From Clostridium sp. AT4 (GTDB lineage: Bacteria; Bacillota; Clostridia; Lachnospirales; Lachnospiraceae), in contig NZ_LN999828.1 in NCBI RefSeq assembly GCF_001517625.2, positions 1,819,960 to 1,883,959 on the forward strand: a stretch of DNA of 64,000 nucleotides. Direction: 5' to 3'. Each line of letters starts with the position of its first letter. Positions within the stretch are counted from its first letter, which is position 1. The position numbers were made by a program, and so were the translations under genes. The notes below the pieces were generated by a model that did not search any database, was not told where the DNA came from, and was given only the letters and a program-made list of their open reading frames with translations. Of the stretch, positions 1 through 9,500 are shown in pieces.

Positions 1-294
1 TTGGTTCTGTTACGGAAAGGTTATTTCTTTCCGTAGTTACTGGAATCACATTTAATGGCTGTTCATATGGGAGCGGGTCAGTATCATGAAAATCCACTCT
101 GACAACTTCCTGGCTTTCCGGTGCACGATAGCTGCATCCATACAACCTTTCTGACGCAGCCTTTTTACCCAGTTGTAAAAAGTTCCCGGTTTGATGTCGT
201 GTTCCACACACCATTGATGATCTGTCAATCCACTTTGACGGCATTCCATGATGAGACGGTATTGTTTTTCGGCAGGTATTCTTTTGCTTCTCAT
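1..294 (-). pseudogene. Frameshifted IS66 accessory protein TnpA
   Basis: The start is ATG at 294, eight bases after GGAGGTG; the longer reading from 351 has no such site. The N-terminal part (MRSKRIPAEKQ, then a helix-turn-helix with GTFYNWVKRLR) is the IS66 TnpA (IS66 Orf1-like) fold. After GCMDAAIV the frame ends in a meaningless tail stopping at 52, but an adjacent frame resumes with PESQEVVRVDFHD, the kind of C-terminus TnpA proteins have, and stays open to the window edge. A single-base loss near position 121 explains this. TnpA is required for IS66 transposition, so this copy is probably inactive. Confidence 0.65.
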
Positions 295-442
295 GAGCAC
301 ACCTCCATAAATCGGATAGAATAAAATGCTCGCATCTATCATTTCTAGCAAGAGAAGATGAAGTGAAATGCTTGCATTCTCTAATGATTATTATGGAATA
401 ATTTTTAGGGCAACACAATCCGTCGAATTATTTTGCGCTTAC
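1..442 (-). mobile_element. IS66-family element, end portion (runs off window)
   Basis: The stretch holds an IS66-type tnpA remnant reading leftward, preceded on the minus strand by a terminal sequence beginning GTAAGCG at 442, which fits the GTAA start of IS66-family terminal inverted repeats. The element therefore ends at about 442 and continues beyond the left edge, where tnpB and the DDE transposase would be expected. Family assignment rests on the TnpA sequence and the terminus; no target duplication can be checked because the other end is outside the window. Confidence 0.6.
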
Positions 443-595
443 GAAATAAGTTCTTATAACCTTGTAAATCGTTGCATATCAGCAGTTTTATATTTATTTT
501 TTCTCTTGTCTTTTGTAATAGTACCCCCCTGTTAGATAACGGGGGCTTACTGTTCGCTCGCAAGCTCGCTCAACTGCCGGAGTGAACCAGCCACT
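443..595. other. Intergenic spacer, no gene seen
   Basis: AT-rich sequence between the IS66 end and the riboflavin operon terminator. It contains one GC hairpin around 525-546 (CCCCC arm, GTTA, GGGGG arm) without a following T-run. I see no open frame with a ribosome-binding site. Confidence 0.5.
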
Positions 596-631
596 AAAAA
601 CGGTGGAAAAATCTAAGAGATTTTCCCACCG
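596..631 (-). terminator. Rho-independent terminator of rib operon
   Basis: Minus-strand hairpin with arms CGGTGGGAAAATCT and its near-perfect complement (601-631) followed by TTTTT at 600-596, about 60 bp after the ribH stop. Confidence 0.85.
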
Positions 632-692
632 CCGTGTCTGGATCACTCCGCCTATTATGCTTTTTCGCTTTACCTTTTAATCCCCAATCATA

Positions 693-1160
693 TTATACCT
701 CTAATGCACGAATTAGATTTACCATTTCAATAGCTCCCTGTGCACATTCAGAGCCTTTATTTCCTGCTTTGCTACCAGCTCGTTCTATCGCCTGTTCAAT
801 CGTATCTGTCGTAAGAACACCAAACATAACTGGTGTTTCGGTATTTAAACTGATTTGAGCAATTCCTTTTGATACCTCACTACACACATAATCATAATGG
901 CTTGTACTACCTCGAATAACTGCTCCCAAACAAATAATCGCATCATATTTTTTACTTTTTGCCATTTTAGACGCTATCAAAGGTATTTCAAATGCTCCCG
1001 GAACCCAAGCTACCTCTATGTCCTTTTCACCAACATTTTCTCTTTTCAAATTATCTAATGCACCTGCTAACAGCTTAGAAGTTATAAACTCATTAAATCT
1101 TGCTACAACAATACCGATTTTTATATTTTCTGCTACTAAATTTCCTTCAAAAGTGTTCAT
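693..1160 (-). CDS. ribH: 6,7-dimethyl-8-ribityllumazine synthase
   Basis: Penultimate enzyme of riboflavin synthesis: condenses 5-amino-6-ribitylamino-uracil with 3,4-dihydroxy-2-butanone 4-phosphate to the lumazine. The 155-residue length is normal. Conserved family segments are visible: VVARFNEFI near 19-27, PGAFEIP at 54-60, and RGSTSHYDY at 83-91 with the catalytic histidine at 88. It is the last gene of a four-gene ribD-ribE-ribBA-ribH operon and starts directly after the ribBA stop. The product forms 60-subunit capsids in bacilli; whether this one does is not shown here. Confidence 0.97.
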   Translation of the reverse strand: MNTFEGNLVAENIKIGIVVARFNEFITSKLLAGALDNLKRENVGEKDIEVAWVPGAFEIPLIASKMAKSKKYDAIICLGAVIRGSTSHYDYVCSEVSKGIAQISLNTETPVMFGVLTTDTIEQAIERAGSKAGNKGSECAQGAIEMVNLIRALEV

Positions 1161-2366
1161 TTATTTTTCCTCCATATTCAAAATGTGTCCCATTCGGTCT
1201 TTCTTTGTCTTTAGATAAAAACTATCATAAGGATTTGCTTCTATTTCAATCGGTACTCTGCTTGAAATTTTCATTCCATAATCTTCTAACTGATAAACTT
1301 TATCAGGATTATTTGTAAGTAAATGCAATGATTTTATTCCCAAATCTCTTAAAATCTGTGCACCGATATAATATTCTCTTAAATCGCCTTGAAATCCTAA
1401 TGCAAGGTTGGCATCAAGTGTATCCATACCGTTATCCTGTAAATGATAGGCTTTTAGTTTATTGACAAGCCCGATACCTCGTCCCTCTTGTCGCATATAA
1501 AGCAATACACCAGAACCATTTTCTGCAATCATTTTCATTGCTTTATCTAACTGCTGTCCACAATCACAGCGTAAAGAACCAAAGACATCTCCTGTTAAGC
1601 ACTCTGAGTGGACACGACATAGCACATCGTTTCCATTATTCAAATCTCCCATAACCAATGCAACATGATGTTCTCCATTCAATTTATTGATATAACAATG
1701 TGCTTTGAAATTCCCATATTTTGTAGGCATTTCTACAACCGAAACACATTCTACAAGCAAATCATATACTTTTCTGTATTCCTGTAATTCTTTAATTGTG
1801 AGGGTAGGTATATGGTGCGTTTGAGAAAACTGAATTAAATCAGGTGTTCTCATCATTTTCCCGTTTTCATTCATAATTTCGCAACATAAGCCACATTCTT
1901 TTAAGCCAGCCAACCTCAATAGGTCAACCGTTGCTTCTGTATGTCCATTTCTTTCCAAAACACCTCCGTTCTTTGCAATCAGAGGAAACATGTGCCCCGG
2001 TCTACGAAAGTCAAAGGGATTTACATTCTCAGTCACACACATACGAGCCGTTAATCCTCTTTCTTCGGCAGAAATACCTGTTGTAGTATCCTTATAATCA
2101 ATAGAAACTGTAAAGGCAGTTTCATGGTTATCTGTATTATCTTCAACCATAGGGGAAAGCATGAGCCTGTTAGCCAGACTTTCACTCATAGGCATACAGA
2201 TTAAGCCTTTTGCATAAGTCGCCATAAAATTAACATTTTCTGTTGTCGCAAATTGTGCCGAACAAATTAAATCCCCCTCATTTTCTCTCTCTTTATCGTC
2301 CATAACCAAAACAAGTTTTCCCTCTTGTAACGCCTGCAATGCCTCTTTTATTTTTTGATATTTCAT
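1161..2366 (-). CDS. ribBA: Bifunctional DHBP synthase / GTP cyclohydrolase II
   Basis: Fusion supplying both riboflavin precursors. The N-terminal half (about 1-200) is 3,4-dihydroxy-2-butanone-4-phosphate synthase, with the acidic [10 protein letters not shown] loop at 23-32 and RRPGHMFPL at 121-129. The C-terminal half is GTP cyclohydrolase II, with zinc cysteines at 256, 267 and 269 ([16 protein letters not shown]) and RQEGRGIGL at 292-300. I use ATG 2366, which follows AAAGGA at good spacing; a longer in-frame reading to 2432 would run into ribE and lacks a site. 401 residues is typical. Confidence 0.96.
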   Translation of the reverse strand: MKYQKIKEALQALQEGKLVLVMDDKERENEGDLICSAQFATTENVNFMATYAKGLICMPMSESLANRLMLSPMVEDNTDNHETAFTVSIDYKDTTTGISAEERGLTARMCVTENVNPFDFRRPGHMFPLIAKNGGVLERNGHTEATVDLLRLAGLKECGLCCEIMNENGKMMRTPDLIQFSQTHHIPTLTIKELQEYRKVYDLLVECVSVVEMPTKYGNFKAHCYINKLNGEHHVALVMGDLNNGNDVLCRVHSECLTGDVFGSLRCDCGQQLDKAMKMIAENGSGVLLYMRQEGRGIGLVNKLKAYHLQDNGMDTLDANLALGFQGDLREYYIGAQILRDLGIKSLHLLTNNPDKVYQLEDYGMKISSRVPIEIEANPYDSFYLKTKKDRMGHILNMEEK

Positions 2367-2385
2367 AATTCCTTTATCCTTTCTG

Positions 2386-3021
2386 CTAAAATCCGTATCG
2401 GCATAACAACTCTTTCGACAACTCTGTTTCATTGCTGTTGTCTATGAGTTTCTGCACATATTTCCCTAATATATCATTTTCAAGGTTTACCATATCCCCG
2501 ACTTGTTTATTCTTGAGAATTGTTTGCTCCAAAGTATGAGGGATAACGGATACCGAAAAATCTGCTTTCGATACTTTTGCGACAGTAAGACTAATACCGT
2601 CAATAGCAATCGAACCTTTTTCAACAATTAGATTTAAGATTTCTCTTTGCGTATTGATTTGATACCACACCGCATTTTTGTCTCTACGCACAGACGATAT
2701 TCTACCTGTCCCATCAATATGCCCCGTAACAATGTGACCGCCCAACCTGCCATTCATAGGCATAGCTCTTTCTAAATTCACAAGGTTTCCATGTCTTAAC
2801 AGGCTAAGAGCCGTTCTGTTCCATGTTTCATTCATCACATCAACTGTAAAAGATTGTCGAGTGAAACAAGTAACTGTAAGGCAGATACCATTGACTGCTA
2901 TGCTGTCGCCTAAATGTATATCCTCTAATATTTTTGAAGCTTTAATGGATAGTTTACAGTTACAAGTATCTTTCTGTATTCTTTCTACTTTACCGATTTC
3001 TTCTATTATTCCTGTAAACAT
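2386..3021 (-). CDS. ribE: Riboflavin synthase alpha subunit
   Basis: Dismutates two 6,7-dimethyl-8-ribityllumazine molecules to riboflavin plus the pyrimidine that is recycled by RibH. The protein has the diagnostic [10 protein letters not shown] start and two lumazine-binding repeats (about 1-95 and 97-190; second begins near [10 protein letters not shown]). Length 211. Its start overlaps the end of ribD by 16 bases, indicating translational coupling. Some databases name this gene ribC or ribB in bacilli. Confidence 0.96.
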   Translation of the reverse strand: MFTGIIEEIGKVERIQKDTCNCKLSIKASKILEDIHLGDSIAVNGICLTVTCFTRQSFTVDVMNETWNRTALSLLRHGNLVNLERAMPMNGRLGGHIVTGHIDGTGRISSVRRDKNAVWYQINTQREILNLIVEKGSIAIDGISLTVAKVSKADFSVSVIPHTLEQTILKNKQVGDMVNLENDILGKYVQKLIDNSNETELSKELLCRYGF

Positions 3022-4106
3022 GGATAAATCACTTCGCTTTCTATGAAATAATCATTTCCCACTTGAGAAAAAGCATATGGTTTGAGCATAATGGCGTCAT
3101 TAGGAAAAGCAACACCTTGACCACTTACAGGGCTTTTTGCACTCCCACCAAATATTTTAGGTGCTATATAAATTTGCACCTCATCAACAATCTGTTGCTC
3201 AAGAGCACTCCAATTCATTGCACTTCCACCCTCTAAAAGTAGACTGTCTATCTGCATATTTCCTAAACATTGCATTAAATTCATTAAGTCAATATGATTA
3301 CCTTTTTTCTTCGTATAAATAATTTCACAACCACATTTTCTGTAAAGAGCAATCTTACTTTCATCAATAGAAGAAGTAGCGATATATGTTTTAATGTCAT
3401 TCGCTGTTTTGATAATTTTTGATGTAATGGGTGTTCTTAAATCTGTATCACATACGATACGAATAGGATTTTTCCCGTTTTCTAATCGGCATGTCAGTAA
3501 AGGGTCATCTTGAATAACGGTATTCACTCCTACCATGATCGCAGTAACCTTATGCCTGAATTGATGTACTTGTTTTCTCGCCTTTTCGCCACTTATCCAT
3601 TTTGATTGATTTGTATAAGTTGCTATTTTCCCGTCCATTGTCATTGCATATTTCATAAAAACATAAGGAATATGCCTTGTAACATATTTTCTAAAAACTT
3701 TGATTAACTGTTGACACTCCATTTCTAAAATTCCTATCACAACTTGAATGTTGTTTTCCTCAAGTACCTTTACACCTTTTCCAGACACAATAGGATTACA
3801 GTCTAAAGTTCCGACGACTACTCTCGTAATGCCACTTTTAATAATTGCTTCTGTGCAAGGTGGTGTCTTACCATAGTGACAGCATGGTTCAAGTGTTACA
3901 TAAAGTGTTGCTCCTACAGGTGACTCCCTACAATTTTTTAGTGCATTTCTCTCTGCATGCAATCCACCAAAGATTTCATGGTATCCCTGTCCTATAATTC
4001 GATTATCTTTTACAATTACTGCCCCAACCATAGGATTAGGATTGACATAGCCAGCACCTTTTTTTGCCAGTTTTATTGCTAATTTCATGTATTCTGTATC
4101 GCTCAT
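3006..4106 (-). CDS. ribD: Bifunctional deaminase/reductase RibD
   Basis: First gene of the operon. N-terminal deaminase domain (about 1-145) carries the zinc site HAE at 50-52 and PCC at 74-76 plus Cys84 (TPPCTEA). The C-terminal domain (about 150-366) is the NADPH-dependent ribosyl reductase, with a DGKIAT stretch and LLLEGGSAMN near the end. Start ATG 4106 follows GGGAGGTGT; the longer open frame to 4157 enters the leader and has no site. Expression is set by the FMN riboswitch upstream. Confidence 0.96.
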   Translation of the reverse strand: MSDTEYMKLAIKLAKKGAGYVNPNPMVGAVIVKDNRIIGQGYHEIFGGLHAERNALKNCRESPVGATLYVTLEPCCHYGKTPPCTEAIIKSGITRVVVGTLDCNPIVSGKGVKVLEENNIQVVIGILEMECQQLIKVFRKYVTRHIPYVFMKYAMTMDGKIATYTNQSKWISGEKARKQVHQFRHKVTAIMVGVNTVIQDDPLLTCRLENGKNPIRIVCDTDLRTPITSKIIKTANDIKTYIATSSIDESKIALYRKCGCEIIYTKKKGNHIDLMNLMQCLGNMQIDSLLLEGGSAMNWSALEQQIVDEVQIYIAPKIFGGSAKSPVSGQGVAFPNDAIMLKPYAFSQVGNDYFIESEVIYPCLQE

Positions 4107-4180
4107 TTTTACACCTCCCAAAAAATACATGCCTTGAATAAAATCTATCCAAGACATACAAAAGAGGATTTATGCGATTA

Positions 4181-4220
4181 AAGAAAATGCTCTGAAACAA
4201 TATAAAATCATTCCAGAGCA
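4181..4220 (-). terminator. Intrinsic terminator in riboswitch expression platform
   Basis: On the minus strand TGCTCTG (4220-4214) pairs with CAGAGCA (4194-4188), followed by TTTTCTTT. It lies between the FMN aptamer and ribD, the place where FMN binding is known to promote premature termination. Confidence 0.85.
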
Positions 4221-4246
4221 CGCAAAAAAAGCATAAACTTACTTTC

Positions 4247-4353
4247 ATCTTCTTTCATCCAGACTATACTGTCGGCTTTGGAATTTCACCAAATCATGCC
4301 TTTCGGCTCGTGGGCTATACCACCGGTAGGGAATTACACCCTGCCCTGAAGAT
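4247..4353 (-). promoter_or_regulatory. FMN riboswitch (RFN element)
   Basis: Minus-strand aptamer closed by ATCTTC (4353-4348) pairing with GAAGAT (4252-4247). Inside are hallmark RFN segments: AGGGCAGGGTG, AATTCCC, ACCGGTGGTATAG, CCCACGAGCC and the AGTCTGGATG close. It senses FMN and controls the four-gene riboflavin operon by termination at 4181-4220. Confidence 0.97.
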
Positions 4354-4372
4354 AGTTATTCAATTACGAACA

Positions 4373-4401
4373 ATTATAATATTTGATATTATATCTGTCA
4401 A
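4373..4401 (-). promoter_or_regulatory. Consensus sigma-A promoter of rib operon
   Basis: TTGACA (4401-4396), 17-bp spacer, TATAAT (4378-4373): a perfect consensus match. The predicted start near 4366 is just upstream of the FMN aptamer. Confidence 0.9.
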
Positions 4402-4465
4402 TAAAAAGTTTTTTCTCGTTTATCCAAATACAATAATTTGCAAGCAGGTAAACACAGGTTATTTC

Positions 4466-4594
4466 TTAATATCCTTTTGTTTGGGAAACTCCCCAGTCCC
4501 AGATGGCCATATAGACCACGCCGGAGCAATCGCCGTTGGACAGTTTCTGCCGCTGACCGTCTTTGAGAAGATAAAAGGATGCAATCTGTGACAT
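4466..4594 (-). pseudogene. Truncated 42-residue remnant at the immunity-array end
   Basis: ATG 4594 has a strong AGGAGG site 7 bases upstream and encodes 42 residues (MSQIASFYLL..., ending QTKGY). It is the last reading frame of the immunity array before the rib promoter region. The start looks authentic but the product is very short, so I read it as the 5' remnant of a larger array gene cut off where the AT-rich riboflavin segment begins. It could also be a genuine small protein. Confidence 0.45.
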
Positions 4595-4618
4595 GGTGAT
4601 TCCTCCTGAAAGTTAATC

Positions 4619-5122
4619 TTACGCGTCTCCTCTTTGCTCCAGCAAAGCAAAAACTTCATTCATATCCATTTCGAACATGACACTGTTTGCCTGCACCGGT
4701 GCAAAGTAGTAGGAAACTTTTTCTGTGCCAAATTCCTGCTCTATCTGCTCCCATTCTGAAGTGGGATAAATACAGAAAGCAAGGGTATCGCTACCGAGCG
4801 AGCCCATATACCAGCGGAGCTGATACTGCGGCGACAGATACTCCTGAATACTTCTCAGCGTAGTGTCACGGTCGGTACAATCATCTGCGTAGGGGATCGG
4901 TGCGCTGACACCATTCTTTTTCATAAAAATATCAACACCGCGTTCTTTTTCTGTTTCCACACATTCAAACTGAATTTTATCTTCATCAGGCAGTTTTTTA
5001 TTGAAGTATTCGATGATAGATTCATCAAAATCTCTCCAGTCCACCCAGATCAGAGCATCGCTTTCCCAAAATTCGTCCTGATGTTCCTCATGTTCCGATA
5101 AAAACTTTCTGATTTCTTCCAT
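4619..5122 (-). CDS. Hypothetical protein of the immunity array (167 aa)
   Basis: I do not recognise the family. The protein is acidic, rich in Trp, Tyr and Phe, has no signal peptide or membrane segment, and so is probably a small cytoplasmic alpha/beta protein, the usual character of toxin-immunity proteins. It is the last intact gene of the array, 24 bp upstream of the truncated remnant, and starts at ATG 5122 after an AGGA-type site. Function inferred only from context. Confidence 0.75.
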   Translation of the reverse strand: MEEIRKFLSEHEEHQDEFWESDALIWVDWRDFDESIIEYFNKKLPDEDKIQFECVETEKERGVDIFMKKNGVSAPIPYADDCTDRDTTLRSIQEYLSPQYQLRWYMGSLGSDTLAFCIYPTSEWEQIEQEFGTEKVSYYFAPVQANSVMFEMDMNEVFALLEQRGDA

Positions 5123-5159
5123 ACCGATTTCCTCCGTTTTGTTTTCTTACTGTAATTTA

Positions 5160-5711
5160 TTATGTCTTTTTGAGATACTCCCGGAAGCATTCGATGAACT
5201 CCCGATTCCGCTTAGGGACATCGACCCCCTTCCGATGTGGGAAGAACCCTTCCTGTTCCACATCGTCCAGCAACTTGGGCAGATTCGAAAACCGGGCAAA
5301 GAACGGTAGTGCATAGTCTTGGATCTGCCCGGAAATCTCCTGGATAGAGCGTTCCCGCTCCAGCAGAGTAGATACCTCATAGCGGGGGAAGTCATCATAC
5401 CGGCGGGTCAGCCGGGCGATGGAGGTGCCCACGATACCATCATAGGTTTTCTCCGTCCCTTCCTGCTCACTGCGCCACTTGGCAATTACCGGGGAACTCA
5501 CATCGAAGAAGGCAGTAAAAGTGGTGGAGCCAAAGCGGATGGAGGGGGAAAAGTAAAAGGAGAACACAAAGATGCCGTCTTTTTTGTAGATGTCATTTTT
5601 GCTCTTGCGGTATTTGTAGCCCAGCGAGATCAAAGGCTCCGCGATCCGCTCACAGGTATAGACGAAGCTCTCGCGGTGCTTGGTTCCCTTGGGAAAATCC
5701 TTCTTCTCCAT
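5160..5711 (-). CDS. DUF4304-like protein
   Basis: 183 residues, cytoplasmic. The segment LISLGYKYRKSKNDIYKKDG, followed by beta-rich FVFSFYFS and FTAFFDV, resembles DUF4304 proteins, a family common in contact-dependent and secreted toxin immunity loci. It ends 37 bp before the next gene and begins 9 bp after the CbrC-family gene. The assignment is by pattern only. Confidence 0.6.
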   Translation of the reverse strand: MEKKDFPKGTKHRESFVYTCERIAEPLISLGYKYRKSKNDIYKKDGIFVFSFYFSPSIRFGSTTFTAFFDVSSPVIAKWRSEQEGTEKTYDGIVGTSIARLTRRYDDFPRYEVSTLLERERSIQEISGQIQDYALPFFARFSNLPKLLDDVEQEGFFPHRKGVDVPKRNREFIECFREYLKKT

Positions 5712-5720
5712 GTTGCCACC

Positions 5721-6599
<879 letters not shown>

Positions 6600-9500
6600 T
6601 CAATCCCACCAGAAATACCAGGCAGTAGACTGCCACAGGACATCCGCCAGATTGCCCACAGTGGGGGCATCCTGCTCCTGGTTCACGATGTCCGGGCAGA
6701 AACCATATTGTTCTGTAGCAACTTCCATTGCCTTCTCCTTGGGAACAGGGGTCGGGAGTAGGAATTCCAACTCATCGTGGCTCATGGCAGCAGGGATGGC
6801 GCCATACTGCTCAAACCAGTATTTTGCCACTGCCATCAGCTCCGGCGTATCCGGACACTCATTCCAGTTTCCAAAGGGTAGATAGGCGAAGAGCTCCCAA
6901 GGGTTCTTTACCGGAATTTTAGCCAGAATAATGGGATAAGTCATGTGACAATCTGAATCCCAGTAGCTGGAAAAGCGGCAGTTTTCATATCCATCCTTCA
7001 TCTCGCCCAGAACTTCCTCCTTCCAATCCATGTCATCGTCCTCAGCTTCTTCCTTACGCTGACCAGTCAATTCTTCCAGAACGGCCTTCCCATCCTTTAC
7101 AGGCGCTTCTATCATCTTCCTTCGATACTCCTCTACCGTTTTGAGGTCAAATTCATAGCAGTCCACATCATGATCCGGGTCAGCGTTCATTACCAGACAC
7201 TCCAACAATGTTTCATCATCCGCTCGAATAAGGATAGGAACAAAGCCATCATGGAAACTGTCCCGCTTAGCATAGCTATACGCAGCCATAATGGGGTCAT
7301 CATCTGCCATAGCGGGAAAATAAGTACATTCGCAGTCCAAATATTCCATAATAGCCTGGGCCACCTCGGAAGGCTCCAGGGTATCCTCATCAAAGTTCTG
7401 TCCTTTCCAGTTTTCAAATCGCTCTCCAATTACCTCTGCCATAGCCTGATAATAATCCTCGTCAAAAGGAATGAACAGATAGGCTTCGTCTTGAATCTCC
7501 TCAGAGTAATTGCGTTCCTGCCCGATGACGCTGATTGCGTAGTTGTCAATGTCACTTGGGAAATAGGGACTATCCGGCTCCCCATAGTAGTAGGAAGCAA
7601 ATGCTCGGCCAATTTTGTTGAATAGCGGGCCGACCAGCTGACCATCCAGTTCATCTCGGATAAATTCCCTTAGACCCACGCTGTCAGGATCAGCCTTGAC
7701 CTTTTCTACTACCTCTCCGTACTCCACAAGGAATTTCTTATCCATCAGGTCATGCTCCATGCACCAGCGCAGGTAAATGGCCATGTGGTTGTAGGCGTTG
7801 ATCTCATCCACTGGAAGAGCCTTTTCCTCAATGGTTTCCAGATGCCCGTTGGCATCATCCATTTCCACCACATAGTCGTCATCACTACTATCATCTGACT
7901 CGCTATCCAACGGTTCCCATCCGATTTTCAAAGTCATCTGCTCCTCTGGCAGAGAAACACCGGCACTGCGGGTAATGGTATGCTTATCGTCTGCCGAAAA
8001 TCCGATGGTCTCACCATCTTTCAGCGTCACATCACACGCCAGCACATAGGAGGCAAGGCTTGCCAAAAAGTCCCGCAGATCCTCCGGCTCGGCGTCGGTG
8101 TTCAGCACCTCCATCTCCTCCTTACCGAACACATCCATGCCGTAAGTGTAGCCGTTCAATCCGCCCTCGCTCCGGTACAGGCCGAACCAGACCCAGTTGA
8201 AGATGGGCAGTTCGTCCTCTTTCATCATATTGGCGAAGCCCTCGTAGAATCGGGGTTCAAACACCACACCGCTGGTAAAAACGCCGGTAACATATTTCTG
8301 CTTACAGCACACTGCCATTGCCTTAGTAAACAGCTTGCCCCGTTCCAGCAGTTTTTCCTCCTCGCCAAGTACTGCCACCATGATATGGGCCTTGTGCGCT
8401 TTAGCCGCTTCTACGGCTTCTGGCCACATATAGTTATTTTCGGCGTTAATCTCTGCTTCGCTATCCGGGATGTGACCAGGAAAGAGTGTCGCAACCAGCA
8501 TCATGCCGCCAACTTGCATTACCACAGCATCGCTGCTGTTCTCATCATCTTCATCTGCCCCATCTGATCCTTCATCCACAATGCCCCATTCTTCCCTCAG
8601 ATCCCGGATAAACTGTTCCTTGTCCCACTCCGCTTTGGACAGGAGCACAGACCCGGCAAAGGATCCCTTACAGTCAGTTTCCTCCTCGTCGGCGTCATCC
8701 TCTTCGTCAAGATCCCCTGCCTCTTCATCCGAATCATAGAGGGATTCATGCTCCAGTCCACGGATAAATTCCTCAAAGCTATCTGCCAGATGGGTGATTT
8801 TATAGTCGTTTTCCTGATCCACATGGACTACCGCAGGCTCTCCCTGGGGGCCGCAGGTCCGGTAGTCCAGGAAGATCATATCGTGTCCGGCGCTGGGACA
8901 GTCACAAATGGCCACACCGATAGCGGGATATTCCCACTCATCGATCATAAACTGGCTGCCCAATTCCCCACACAGGGAATAGCTCTTTTCCCGTCCAATA
9001 CCCAAAATTCCTGTAATGGCCACATGATCTTCCGCCCAACTGGTCGGCTCATCGCAGGGATAGCAGGTATTCACCGGAATGCCGCCGTTGTGCTGCTTCA
9101 TCAGCCAGATGTAGGAGGCAGGCAGCTTGTAGCCCAGTTCCTCCTCCACGCTGGCGATCAGTTCATCGGAAGGCAGATCACTGACATACTCTTTTAGTGC
9201 ATACCAATTATCATCCCAAAAGTTGGTAAGGTCGAAGTCCTCGAAAGGGGTATCGCCAGGCACGAATTTTACCTTCTTGTTCCTGCTGTGCTGGTATTTC
9301 CGAATCTCCGCCTTACATTCCCGGATTACCGCTGTGGCATTTTCATCCTCTGGGTCCAGTTCTGCCCACCGCTGGGCATAGTGGATAGCTTTTTGCTCCT
9401 GGCCGTGGAGATACTGATAGCCGTAGGCCATCCGCATATTCCACTCCGCCTTGTCCTCTCCTTCTTCTCTGACGGACTCCAGCACCTCAATGGCGCGAAG

